Notes under the pieces: model-generated
Seen by the model: the letters and a program-made list of their open reading frames with translations, nothing else
The model's database searches: none
Told to the model about the DNA's origin: nothing
Part shown: piece after piece, positions 18,157 to 26,869 of the stretch
How the letters are laid out: every line of letters starts with the position of its first letter
Numbering within the stretch: position 1 is the first letter of the stretch
Source: Deltaproteobacteria bacterium
Lineage (GTDB): Bacteria > Myxococcota_A > UBA9160 > UBA4427
Assembly: GCA_029261855.1 (NCBI GenBank)
Contig: JAJDAN010000088.1
Span: 1-64,000 of the forward strand
DNA length: 64,000 nt
Direction: 5' to 3'
Translations under genes and position numbers: made by a program

Positions 18157-19121
18157 GCCAGGCGAGTCGAACCCGCAAGGCCTTGCGCTGGACGCTCCCG
18201 TTCGCGATCACTGTCGCGGCGCTCGCCTATGTGTTCCAGAGCATCGACTTCCGGAGCGTGCTCGACCGGCTGACCCCCGCCGCACTGTGGGTGATGGTTC
18301 CCTCGATCCTGGCCTTCGGCGCCGTCGCCCTGGCGATCGAAGCCGAGTGTCTCGTCCGTCTGCTGCCCGCCGACCGCCGCGTCTTCGGACGCAAGACCGC
18401 GGCACGCATCAAGGCCGCCAGCTATCCCCTTTCCCTCCTCCACTACGCGCTCGGCGCAGGCGGGCTCGCGGTGCTGTTGGGGCGGCGCACCGGCCGCAGC
18501 GTCGCAGACGCGGCCGGTGTCGTGGGACTGATCACGCTCTTCGACGTCGGGATCCAACTCGTGCTTCTCGTCATCGGTCTGACCTATCTGGGGACCGATG
18601 CGCCGGCCGTGCGCGGCGGCATCGCGGTGACCCTGATCGGCGCCATCGCGTGCGGCTTCGTCGGCCTGCGCGCGAAGTTCTCCCTGGGGCCCATCGATCG
18701 TCTGCGCGAGCTTTCGATCTTCGATGCCGCCCGCACCACGCCCCTGCCGCTGTTACTGCAGATCGGCGTACTACGCGTGTTCTTCGCCTTCAGCTTCATC
18801 GGTCTCATCTGGGGCTGTTGCATCGCCTTCGGGATCTATGCCCCCCTGAGCTTCCTCGTCGCGGCCGTCCCGATCCTGATCGTGGTCGCCATGATTCCCT
18901 CGGTGGCGGGGCTGGGGACCGGGCAGGTCGCCTTCGTGCAGGTGTTCTCGCGCTACGCCGACGACGAGACACTACTCGCCTGCAGCCTGGCGTTTTCCAC
19001 CGGGCTGATCATCATGCGCGCCGGGCTGGGTCTGATCTTCGCGGGCGAGTTCGCCCGCGAAGCCCTGCTCGCCGCCCGCGAGGCCGAAGCCGCCGAAGGA
19101 ACCGGGGAGAGCGTCGCATGA
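18153..19121 (+). CDS. LPG-synthase transmembrane-domain / flippase-like protein
   Basis: A 322-residue membrane protein with about 8 helices. Its layout matches the lysylphosphatidylglycerol synthase membrane-domain family (UPF0104): an early TM, a loop with RVFGRKTAARIKAASYPLSLLHYALGAGG, and a late PSVAGLGTGQVAFVQVF motif. The soluble aminoacyl-transfer domain of MprF is absent, as in many stand-alone members linked to lipid or glycolipid translocation. The start is a GTG overlapping the previous stop (GTGA). The operon position suggests it moves or handles the glycolipid made by the preceding enzymes; this is inference. Confidence 0.8.
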   Translation: MSQASRTRKALRWTLPFAITVAALAYVFQSIDFRSVLDRLTPAALWVMVPSILAFGAVALAIEAECLVRLLPADRRVFGRKTAARIKAASYPLSLLHYALGAGGLAVLLGRRTGRSVADAAGVVGLITLFDVGIQLVLLVIGLTYLGTDAPAVRGGIAVTLIGAIACGFVGLRAKFSLGPIDRLRELSIFDAARTTPLPLLLQIGVLRVFFAFSFIGLIWGCCIAFGIYAPLSFLVAAVPILIVVAMIPSVAGLGTGQVAFVQVFSRYADDETLLACSLAFSTGLIIMRAGLGLIFAGEFAREALLAAREAEAAEGTGESVA

Positions 19122-19897
19122 CCGAGACCCTGCTCACCGGAGAACGTCTCCAGCCCGGGAGCGAGCTGTTCGGGGTCGACCTCGCCCGGCACCGGGCCGC
19201 CTACGCGTACGCGAATCTCAATGCACGCGGCGCGCGGCTGCTCGACCTCGGCTGCGGGACCGGCTACGGGACCGCCGAGCTCGCCGATTCCGCGACGACG
19301 CGGATCGGCATCTTCGGTCTCGACCGGGTCATGCCCGTCGCCAGCTCGCGACGCCCCAACGCCAACTTCGTTCGCGCCGACCTCGGCGGGATCCCGCTGC
19401 GGGACGGCACCTTCTCGACCATCGTCAGCTTCCAGGTGATCGAGCATCTCGACGACCCGACTCCCTATGTCCAGGCAATCGCCCGGCTGCTCGAGGCGGA
19501 CGGCACCGCCTACATCACGACACCCAATCTCCTGACCTCGGACGGCGTGAACCCCTGGCACGTCCACGAGTACGAGGCGGAAGAGCTGCGAAAGCTGCTA
19601 CTCGCACACTTCGGTGAGGTGGAGATGCTCGGGGTCGGGATCGGTGCGCGCGTGGCCGGCTACTTCGACGCCCGACTCGCTCGCATCAAGACGATCATGC
19701 GGATCGACCCTCTCGGCCTGCGCAAGCTGCTCCCCGCCGCCTGGATCGACTGGCTCTTCGCCCGTTTCGCCATCCTCGTGCGCCGGGGCATCCAGCAGGA
19801 CGCCGGGCTGCCTGATGCCCACGTGGACGACTTCCCGATCGGGCCGGCCCGTCCCGGCGACATCGACCTGCTGGCGGTCTGCCGCAAGCCCCGCTGA
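19118..19897 (+). CDS. Class I SAM methyltransferase
   Basis: A 259-residue soluble enzyme with motif I LLDLGCGTGYG (41-51), motif II-like IFGLDRVMPVA, FQVIEHLDDP and TTPNLL. It belongs to the Methyltransf_11/23 group. Its ATG overlaps the previous stop (ATGA), and it closes the 14797-19897 operon, so methylation of the same glycan or lipid is likely. It is convergent with the MFS gene, 5 bases away. Confidence 0.88.
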   Translation: MTETLLTGERLQPGSELFGVDLARHRAAYAYANLNARGARLLDLGCGTGYGTAELADSATTRIGIFGLDRVMPVASSRRPNANFVRADLGGIPLRDGTFSTIVSFQVIEHLDDPTPYVQAIARLLEADGTAYITTPNLLTSDGVNPWHVHEYEAEELRKLLLAHFGEVEMLGVGIGARVAGYFDARLARIKTIMRIDPLGLRKLLPAAWIDWLFARFAILVRRGIQQDAGLPDAHVDDFPIGPARPGDIDLLAVCRKPR

Positions 19898-19902
19898 ACG
19901 CT

Positions 19903-21174
19903 TCAGACGGCTGCGCGCGCTTCGGCACGGGTGTCCGGGAGCGAGCGCAACAGCCCAAGCGACACGACGCTGAGCGCGATCCCGACCCCGAAGAACACCG
20001 CGAAGCTCGGCGCGTCGACGCCGGGCGCGTCTCCCGCGGGTCGCAGCATCAGCCCCCATAGCATCGGACCCAGTCCCTGCAGTACGCCGGACACCGCGCC
20101 GAAGACGGCGATGGCGATGGGGCGCTTCAGGGGCGGGGCGAGCTCGGGCAGGAAGGTCATGTGGGCGGCTCCGTTGACCCCCACCGCGAAGCCGACGACG
20201 AAGAACGCCGGCAGGACGAAGTCCAGCGCGCCCGGAACGCCCAGCACCACCGCCAGCCAGAAGACGTAGAGCAGGCCCGAGACCATCACGGAGAGCTGGA
20301 AGAAGCGGCGGATCGGGATCCGGTCGATGAAGCGTCGCATCGCCCAGGTGGCCAGGATCGAGCCGGCGAACTGGGCCGCCGTGAAGGTGAGGATGTCACT
20401 GGAAGCGATCCCCGTCTCGGTCTTGAGGAAGTAGATCGTGAACGAGATCGACGAGGACCCGACGATGGCGCCGACGGCGGTGAGCACCAGGAACTGCCGG
20501 AACAGGCCCGGTCGCAGGCACAGGCGGAGCAGCTCCGGGCCCATCTCGCGAACCGGAGAGGGCGGCGGCCGCGGACCCGCCGGCAACCGGAGCAGGTTGG
20601 CGACCGCCATCACCGAACCGAACAGCGCGACGCCGTAAACGACCCGGAAGGCCGAGTAAGGGGGCAAGACGGCAAAGAGCCCGGCGCAGCCCAGCAGGGC
20701 AAAGACCCCGACGCCACTGGTCACCGCCTGCTCGGTCGCGAAGAAGCGACCCCGCACGCGGTCCGGCACGATGGCCGCCAGCCAGGGCACGTGACACGCC
20801 ACGCCCCACGCCCGGAAGAAGCAGAAGCCGAAGATCGCCGCCACCACCGCCCCCGGCATCCAGGGCGCGGGCGATTCCGGCGCATGGATCGCGATCCCGA
20901 GCGGCACCCCCAGGAAGACGGCGCGTACGCTCCACGCCAGAACCATCTGGCGCTGGAACCCCAGCCGCGACAGGGTGGCCGTCGCGAAGACCTGGACCGG
21001 GTACAGGACGAAGAGCGACGACGTGACGAGGCCGACCTGGAAGGTGGTCGCCCCCAGGTGCTCGAGCAGCAGCACCATCGGCGTCCCGAAGGTCATCATC
21101 CACGTCAGGCCATTGAAGCCTCCGAACCAGTAGCCAGCGCGAAAGGGGCGTAGAGCGGTGCTGTCGTCGTCCAA
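19903..21174 (-). CDS. Major facilitator superfamily transporter
   Basis: A 423-residue protein with about 12 hydrophobic helices in two halves separated by a central loop with PAGPRPPPSP. The N-terminal half has an RVRGRFFA segment after helix 4-5, like the family's charged inter-helix motif. It resembles the sugar/drug-type MFS proteins found scattered in environmental genomes; there is no substrate clue. It stands alone on the minus strand between two plus-strand units. The start ATG directly follows a GGCGACCTT stretch with no strong ribosome site. Confidence 0.85.
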   Translation of the reverse strand: MDDDSTALRPFRAGYWFGGFNGLTWMMTFGTPMVLLLEHLGATTFQVGLVTSSLFVLYPVQVFATATLSRLGFQRQMVLAWSVRAVFLGVPLGIAIHAPESPAPWMPGAVVAAIFGFCFFRAWGVACHVPWLAAIVPDRVRGRFFATEQAVTSGVGVFALLGCAGLFAVLPPYSAFRVVYGVALFGSVMAVANLLRLPAGPRPPPSPVREMGPELLRLCLRPGLFRQFLVLTAVGAIVGSSSISFTIYFLKTETGIASSDILTFTAAQFAGSILATWAMRRFIDRIPIRRFFQLSVMVSGLLYVFWLAVVLGVPGALDFVLPAFFVVGFAVGVNGAAHMTFLPELAPPLKRPIAIAVFGAVSGVLQGLGPMLWGLMLRPAGDAPGVDAPSFAVFFGVGIALSVVSLGLLRSLPDTRAEARAAV

Positions 21175-21290
21175 GGTCGCCCTGGGATAGCACGAGACTG
21201 CCTGCGGGAGGCGACACGCTCAAGTGAACGGGTGGATCTCTCGATGAAGGGAGCGATGAGCGAAGCGATGAAGGAAGTGTGAGGTAGCTC

Positions 21291-22043
21291 GTGGCCATTG
21301 GTGCACTCGTCCCTCTTGCGCTGTTCATCATCGTCCTCGGAAGCGTCGGATACCGGCTGGTCATGCTCTGGCGTCGCACCCGACAGGTTCCGGAGATGCT
21401 CCTGGGTTTCGGACTCCTCACCGTGGGGTCGTCGTTTCCGCTGTCGGCCATGGGCCGGGCTCCCGCGCTGGCTCTCGAGCCGTTCGGCCGCTGGTGCTTC
21501 GCGGCAGGACTTAGCGTCAGCGTGGTCGGCCTCGCCCTGATGGTCTTCTTCAACTACTGGGTCTTCCGCAGAGGCTCGTCGTGGGCGATGGGCTTCTTCA
21601 TCGGGGTGTGCGCGCTGCTCGCGGGGTCCGTCGCGTTCATCGCGCTGGCGAACTTCTCGGGAGAGAGCATCGACGAGATCAAGCGCGCCATGCGTCCCGG
21701 CACCCTGACGATGATGTGCTCGGCCCTCGTGGCGTTTGCCTGGGGCGGGATCGAGTCCCTCCGCTACTGGGCGGCAGCCCGTCGACAGCTGGCACTGGGA
21801 CTCGCCGACCCCGTGGTCGTGAACCGCTTCTTGCTCTGGGGTACTTCGGGAGTGACGGCGAGCGTCCTGGTGGGCGCGATCGTTCTGTGCGTGCTTGCCA
21901 ACATGACCATCCTGCAAGAGCCGTTGCCGTTGGCCGTCCTGGCCAGCTGCGGAACGGTCGCGAGCGCGACGTGGTATCTCACCTTCCTGGCCCCGCCGCG
22001 CTACCTGGCCTTCATCCGCGCGCGCGCCGCTCAGAATTCCTGA
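21291..22043 (+). CDS. Seven-helix integral membrane protein, unknown function
   Basis: A 250-residue protein with seven predicted helices and almost no soluble part. Short charged loops occur, such as WRRTRQVPE after helix 1 and ESIDEIKRAMRPG in the middle. The layout (helix-loop pattern, GMGR/AMGRAP segment) resembles sensor-type 7TM domains without any attached kinase, but I cannot name a family. GTG start after GAGGTAGCTC. The 3' end overlaps the stop region of the antisense microprotein gene by 13 bases. Confidence 0.7.
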   Translation: MAIGALVPLALFIIVLGSVGYRLVMLWRRTRQVPEMLLGFGLLTVGSSFPLSAMGRAPALALEPFGRWCFAAGLSVSVVGLALMVFFNYWVFRRGSSWAMGFFIGVCALLAGSVAFIALANFSGESIDEIKRAMRPGTLTMMCSALVAFAWGGIESLRYWAAARRQLALGLADPVVVNRFLLWGTSGVTASVLVGAIVLCVLANMTILQEPLPLAVLASCGTVASATWYLTFLAPPRYLAFIRARAAQNS

Positions 22044-22156
22044 TAGATGAAGACCTGCGGGTCGCCCGGCGCAAAGATCACGAGCAGCGTGATCGCGCTC
22101 GCGTAGAGCAGGGCGTAGAGGCCGATCTTCAGGACGCGTTCAGCGTTCGCGGACAT
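22031..22156 (-). CDS. 41-residue membrane microprotein ending in an FIYxxF acyl-shuttle-like hexapeptide
   Basis: A complete small gene with ATG at 22156 and TGA at 22031-22033. The product starts MSANAERVLK, has one hydrophobic helix (about residues 11-29) and ends in APGDPQVFIYQEF. The basic residues precede the helix, so an N-in, C-out topology is expected, with the last six residues FIYQEF outside the cytoplasm. The layout is that of DltX and DUF5989-type microproteins. The Tyr of such a C-terminal hexapeptide accepts an acyl group from an MBOAT and passes it to a partner transferase. The start overlaps the end of the upstream SGNH gene by 17 bases, so the two are coupled. No MBOAT lies in this operon. 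Confidence 0.8.
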   Translation of the reverse strand: MSANAERVLKIGLYALLYASAITLLVIFAPGDPQVFIYQEF

Positions 22157-23315
22157 TCAGGATCTCCTGCGCCAGACGACGCTCGAGCTCTTCCAGCTCG
22201 AAGATGGGGTGGTCGAAATCGAGGAAGCGGTCGGCGGGAAGCCAGTCCCGGGCATCGACGACGGGGATCCCGTGAGACGCGGCCAGCTCGCGGGCGATGC
22301 CGGCAGCTCGTGCGGAGAGCCCCGGCCGGTGGAAGTCGCCATCGACGTCCTCCGCCAGGATCGGGTTCTCGGGCATCAGCACCAGGATCGCGGGCGGGTC
22401 CCCGGCTGCGAGACCGGCGAGCAGCGCGTCGAGTGCCACCACGGACGGAGTCTCTCGCGTCAGGGGATCCCGGCTCTGCGCCCGTTCCTTGCCCCGGACG
22501 AGGTGGCCCGGGCTCGCGGTCTCGAGATAGCGGGCGTAGCGCGCGAGGCCGCCCTGGGTCTGCCAGCTGCGGAACGCCGCAGCCACGGCGTCTGCACGGT
22601 CGCCGTAGAGGTGGGCGAAGAGCTCCTCCCGTGTCGCGAACTCCTCGGGCGGCGCGCCCGGGTCCGGCCTGGCAAGCAGACGATCGAGAATCGCTTCCCG
22701 GGCGAACTCGCGGAAGCGGTAGAGCGGCCAGACGGTGCGCAGCCAACGATCGATCTTTTCGCCAACCCCCGAAGCCGCGACCGAGCCATCGCGAAACCCG
22801 ATCTGCAGCAGATCCATCGGCCCTTCGCCCGGTGGGTGCGTGGCCTCGCGAATCAGGTCGGGGGCGCCCAGGGCCAGCACCACTACGTCCGGATCGAGGG
22901 CACCGAGGTGGCGCGCGAGCATCTCGGTCTCGCCGAGGAACGAACCGAAGATGCCCAGGTTCGAGGTGGCGATCTCGAGGTCCGGTCGGACGGCCGCGAA
23001 GGCGCGGTCGAGTCGGCGCTCGCGCACGGCGAGCACGACGCGTGAGTTGCCGAGCAACGCGACCCGAAGATCGGGGTCCCCCGCTGGCGCATAGATCTTC
23101 CGGGCCACCTGATAGGTCTGTGGGAACACCAGGCGCACCCCGCCGCTGTGCTCGAAGGCGGTCGGGCCCCACAGCAGGCTGGTGCGAGTGATGGCCCCAT
23201 CGAAGACGACGACCAGCGCCAGGGCCAGCAGCCAGGTGACCGGCGAGCGCCCGGGGTGCCCCGCGGCAGGCGAGGTGGGTGACGCAGCTGCGGAGGGAGC
23301 GGAGGGTTCGGCCAC
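22140..23315 (-). CDS. Membrane-anchored SGNH-like protein (candidate acyltransferase)
   Basis: A 391-residue protein. Residues 1-25 are Pro/Ala/Ser-rich, followed by one membrane helix (about 27-42). An extracytoplasmic alpha/beta domain then begins with LLGNSRV (Ser91 as the block I nucleophile candidate), a middle block ALGAPDL and a C-terminal DFDHP with Asp366-x-x-His369. This is the arrangement of SGNH hydrolase-fold O-acyl transfer proteins (DltD, AlgJ/AlgX, PatB relatives). It sits between another SGNH gene and the microprotein gene, which supports a role as the transferase that takes an acyl group from the microprotein. Confidence 0.75.
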   Translation of the reverse strand: MAEPSAPSAAASPTSPAAGHPGRSPVTWLLALALVVVFDGAITRTSLLWGPTAFEHSGGVRLVFPQTYQVARKIYAPAGDPDLRVALLGNSRVVLAVRERRLDRAFAAVRPDLEIATSNLGIFGSFLGETEMLARHLGALDPDVVVLALGAPDLIREATHPPGEGPMDLLQIGFRDGSVAASGVGEKIDRWLRTVWPLYRFREFAREAILDRLLARPDPGAPPEEFATREELFAHLYGDRADAVAAAFRSWQTQGGLARYARYLETASPGHLVRGKERAQSRDPLTRETPSVVALDALLAGLAAGDPPAILVLMPENPILAEDVDGDFHRPGLSARAAGIARELAASHGIPVVDARDWLPADRFLDFDHPIFELEELERRLAQEILNVRER

Positions 23316-23347
23316 GCGAGACGACTAGCCCGCTGCCGCGAGCGATG

Positions 23348-24529
23348 TCAACGCGCGTCCGTTCGGGCTGGGTTCTGGGTCATCGATGCAGCAATGGCTT
23401 GCGCGATGCGCTCGTAGCCCAGGGGCGTGAAATGCCCGTCCGCATTGGGCGGGAAGATCGCCTCTCCCTCGGACACGGACTGCTGCAGCACGGGCAGCAG
23501 GTCCAGGTATCGAAGACCGAGCCGATCCATGCGGCCCGCGAGTCCTGCCGAGATCCGCCGCTCCTCGCGGACGCCCCGCCAGTAGTCGTCGGGCGGGTCC
23601 CCCGCAACCCCGCCGGCCTCCACCGCCTGCGCGAAGATCCGTTCCTTCGTGGGGATCAGCACGATCAGCAGACGCGTATCCGGGAACGCTCGAATGCGCT
23701 GCTGCAGATCGTCGAGCACCGCGAGGGTGATCCGAAGACCTTCGCGGATCCTGGGCAGGCGGGAGTCGAGGGCTGCGAGTCGGTAGCGGGTGTGGAAGAC
23801 CGTCGACAGCCGGCCATCGTCGTAGACGAAACCCTCCTCGGGATGAGCCTGCGCCCACGCCCGGTCGCGTTCGGCGTCGACAGGGTCGTTGCCGCTGCGC
23901 GCGAACATGCGCGCCAGGGCGCTGTGCCGCGACAGCCACCCCGGGCTCGCCGGGGCTTCTCGACCGTGGTTCACGCGTTCGAAGAACATGCGCTGCAGCT
24001 CGGGATAGTCGGACTCGACGATGCGCCGACGCAGCCCCGCGTCCGGGTGACGCAGGGCCGCATGTGCTTCCAGGCCGTATGCGAGGGAGTATGCGTCGTA
24101 GACGTCGTTGCCGAAGTAGAGTGCGATGACGACGGTGGAAGGCGCGAGGGCCAGCGCTTCTTCGAGCTGGTGGCGGTACTGCACGATCCCGTAGCCGCCC
24201 CGTCCCATGTTGTAGACGCTGAGGTCCGCGATCTCGGCCAGACGTGCGGGCCAGGTGTCATCGATGTCCGCATTGACGCCCCAGGTCTGCGAGTCGCCGA
24301 GCGCCACGACGTCGACACGGTCCGGCCGCTCCCGGTTGCGGTAGCCCGCGGCGTCGTTCTGCCCGCTGCCCGGCAACGTGCGGTACTCGAGCAGCGGGTC
24401 GTCGACCCGTTCGCCGATGTCGTCGACGAGCAGACCGGACGCGCGCGATTCCAGGAGACGCGCCGCGCCTTCGGCGAGGGCCAGCCCGACCAGCGAGCCC
24501 AGCACGACAGCGAGCACCCGCTTCGTCAC
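23348..24529 (-). CDS. Membrane-anchored SGNH/GDSL hydrolase-fold protein
   Basis: A 393-residue protein with an N-terminal membrane anchor (about 4-22). The classical SGNH blocks are visible: ALGDSQTWG (Ser80), the Gly region NMGRGGYG, YFGNDVYD (block III) and DGHFTPLGY (His366). All catalytic elements are present, so an esterase or O-acyltransferase outside the membrane is expected. The start is a GTG overlapping the stop of the YfhO-like gene (GTGA), so I do not use the longer upstream open frame. It is the first of two different SGNH-type genes in this operon. Confidence 0.82.
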   Translation of the reverse strand: MTKRVLAVVLGSLVGLALAEGAARLLESRASGLLVDDIGERVDDPLLEYRTLPGSGQNDAAGYRNRERPDRVDVVALGDSQTWGVNADIDDTWPARLAEIADLSVYNMGRGGYGIVQYRHQLEEALALAPSTVVIALYFGNDVYDAYSLAYGLEAHAALRHPDAGLRRRIVESDYPELQRMFFERVNHGREAPASPGWLSRHSALARMFARSGNDPVDAERDRAWAQAHPEEGFVYDDGRLSTVFHTRYRLAALDSRLPRIREGLRITLAVLDDLQQRIRAFPDTRLLIVLIPTKERIFAQAVEAGGVAGDPPDDYWRGVREERRISAGLAGRMDRLGLRYLDLLPVLQQSVSEGEAIFPPNADGHFTPLGYERIAQAIAASMTQNPARTDAR

Positions 24530-26820
24530 GACGGAGACCGCCGGCGCCGCCACGCCGGCCACAGGAGCAGGCCGACCAGCACGGCCGCGGTCGCCCCGCT
24601 GATCCAGGCGCCCGATCGGAACGACCCGGGTTCGAAGTCGAGCTCCACGCGGTGGCGACCCGGTGACACCGCCACCGCCTTCCCGAGCAGGTTCGCCGCG
24701 ACGATCGGAACCGGCGCTCCGTCCAGCCGCGCCGTCCAGCCGGGATACGGCGCGTCCGCGACGACCAGATGAACGGGCTCGCTCGCCTCGACGACGACCG
24801 CGTAGCGCTCGGCGCTGCTCTCGACGGACACCAGCCGCGCGGCGGCCGCGGCCTCTTCCACCGGCACCGAGATCGGAATCGGCACCGGGGCCGAACCCTC
24901 GAGGACGGTGCGATCCCCTTCGGAGGGACCCGCGAATGCCTTCGCTGCAGCGGCTGCATCCGGAACCCAGCGCGTCTCGTGCGCGCGCGCAAGCTGCACG
25001 CGCGGTCGCGCGGCGGGGTTCTCCAGTACGAAGAAGCGACGCGCTTCGTCCTCGAAGACGCGCGTGAGATCCGGCGCATAGGGCGACGGCACGCGCCGAT
25101 CGCGCGCCACCACCCAACGCACGCTCTCCGCGTCGATGAAGCGCGTGCCCGGCGCTCGCGGCGATTCTCCTCGGACTTCGGTTGCGACGATCGGCTCGAC
25201 GGCTTCGCGACGAGCGAGCGGCAACGCCAGGTTCGCGTTCAGCGAGGGAACACCCCACAGCAGGTTCGATCCGGCGTCCAGCGAAGACAGATACAGCCCG
25301 ACGAGCCGATCGAGACCCGTCGCGTCCGGTGACGCGAAGCCGATGTAGGAGAAGAACCGCGGGACGTTCGCGACGCGGAAGCCCTGCTCGTCCGGCAGGC
25401 CCTGCAGGTAGGCGACCGTGGGCGGAGGCAGGCGAACCGACTCGATGTCGACCAGCGCGTGACGCGGGCGCACGAGCGCGATCTCGACGAGCAGCAACAC
25501 GACGAGTGCCATCGGGAGTCGCCTGCCGATGCGCCGCCCGCCCGCGACGACGACCCCGACTACACCGACTGCCGCGATCACGGGGAACGCGTAGCCGAGC
25601 GCTCGCACCTCGTCATCGTGGAGCCATAGACAGAGACCCGTGAGCACGACAGCCACGAAGAGCCCCTGGAACAGCAAGGGGCGGGTCGGCTCGGCTTCGT
25701 CGCACAGTCGCTGGACCCCGTACCCCGCGAGCACCGCCACCCCGATCAGCCCGACCGTCGAATACAGATGGGTGATCCGGAAGCTGTCGAGGCCGGGCAG
25801 CACGCCGTGCAGCGCGGAATACAGGGGTGAGCGGTCTGCGAGGCCAAGCTGGAAGAGCACGAGGGTGGCGAGCAGCCACGCGAGGGGTTCCCGAGCAGCA
25901 CGTAGCCCGAGACCCGCGAAGAGCAGCACCAGGAGGCTCCCGAGTCCGGGTTCGACTGCGGCGAGCTTGCCGACACCGAAGAGCAGACCGCGCAGCTGCA
26001 GAGCGGGCTCACCGGACTGCGCCAGCTCGACACCACCCGCCCGCACCGACTGCCCGGCGAGCTCGAGGGTCGGCAGCAGCTGGACGGCGGACAACCCCGC
26101 GGCGACGGCGACGGCCAGCAGTCCCGTCGCGAGGTGACGACCGGGCGCGCGCCAGCGCGTCGCGTCCGAGCGCACCAGCAGCAGAACGCCCGCAAAGATC
26201 GCGAATGCGTGAACCGCCTGGGGGTACCCGGCCAGCAGCATCGCCGCGACGGCGGCACCCAGCACGCCTGCGGTGACGACGCCCGGCGCGCGCCACCAGC
26301 GCTCGAGCGCCCAGAGGGCCAGCGGCGCGATCGAAGTCGACAGGGCGATCGCCGAATTACCGGTCAGGCCGAGCCAGTCCTGGGACGCCGCCAACGCGAG
26401 GCCTGCGAACAGAGATGCCGCCACGCCCAGACCCAACGCGCGGCACAGCCCGAAGGTCCCGAAGGCGGCAAGAAAGGCGCAGATCACGTGCAGGAGTCCG
26501 TGTCCGTACAGGGTTCCGGCGTCGCCGAAGACGCGCGGCAGCGCGCCGAAGAGCAGCAGATTCAGGGGGTGCAGAAAGCCGCCCTGACCTTCGGCGAAGA
26601 TCGGATGGCCGCCGTAGATGGCGTCGGACCACAGGGGAATGCGGCCTTCTTCGAGCGCCGATGCGAGCAGGGTCTGCAGAGGCAGGCTCACCGACAGCGC
26701 GTCGCCGTGCGCGAAGGTCGCGTGACCCGCGACCACCGGACCGAAGAGCAGCGCGAAGACCCCGACGAAGAGCACGGCTGCACCGAGGGCGGGCGGCACG
26801 CTGCGCTGGGAATTCGCCAA
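24526..26820 (-). CDS. YfhO-like GT-C membrane glycosyltransferase
   Basis: A 764-residue protein with about 12 or more membrane helices (to about residue 470), an extracytoplasmic C-terminal domain and a final helix (about 735-755). The HGDALSVSLP loop carries Asp40, then GRIPLWSDAIYGGHP, typical of the YfhO family. The C-terminal part has YPGWTARLDG and VSPGRHRVELDFEPG, as in other members. YfhO in Bacillus transfers sugars to envelope polymers with a GT2 partner. I choose the TTG at 26820 because GAGGAG lies 6 bases upstream; longer frames would overlap the divergent gene at 26870. It heads the operon that ends with the microprotein. Confidence 0.8.
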   Translation of the reverse strand: MANSQRSVPPALGAAVLFVGVFALLFGPVVAGHATFAHGDALSVSLPLQTLLASALEEGRIPLWSDAIYGGHPIFAEGQGGFLHPLNLLLFGALPRVFGDAGTLYGHGLLHVICAFLAAFGTFGLCRALGLGVAASLFAGLALAASQDWLGLTGNSAIALSTSIAPLALWALERWWRAPGVVTAGVLGAAVAAMLLAGYPQAVHAFAIFAGVLLLVRSDATRWRAPGRHLATGLLAVAVAAGLSAVQLLPTLELAGQSVRAGGVELAQSGEPALQLRGLLFGVGKLAAVEPGLGSLLVLLFAGLGLRAAREPLAWLLATLVLFQLGLADRSPLYSALHGVLPGLDSFRITHLYSTVGLIGVAVLAGYGVQRLCDEAEPTRPLLFQGLFVAVVLTGLCLWLHDDEVRALGYAFPVIAAVGVVGVVVAGGRRIGRRLPMALVVLLLVEIALVRPRHALVDIESVRLPPPTVAYLQGLPDEQGFRVANVPRFFSYIGFASPDATGLDRLVGLYLSSLDAGSNLLWGVPSLNANLALPLARREAVEPIVATEVRGESPRAPGTRFIDAESVRWVVARDRRVPSPYAPDLTRVFEDEARRFFVLENPAARPRVQLARAHETRWVPDAAAAAKAFAGPSEGDRTVLEGSAPVPIPISVPVEEAAAAARLVSVESSAERYAVVVEASEPVHLVVADAPYPGWTARLDGAPVPIVAANLLGKAVAVSPGRHRVELDFEPGSFRSGAWISGATAAVLVGLLLWPAWRRRRSPS

Positions 26821-26855
26821 GACAAGCTCCTCGGGCGCAAACCCTAGTCGATCCG

Positions 26856-26861
26856 TATCCT
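26856..26861 (+). promoter_or_regulatory. Possible -10 hexamer of a leaderless transcript
   Basis: TATCCT ends 8 bases before the ATG at 26870, and no ribosome site lies between. No -35 is recognisable at 16-18 bases. It falls in the 49-base gap between divergent genes. Confidence 0.35.
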
Positions 26862-26869
26862 CTCGCGCG

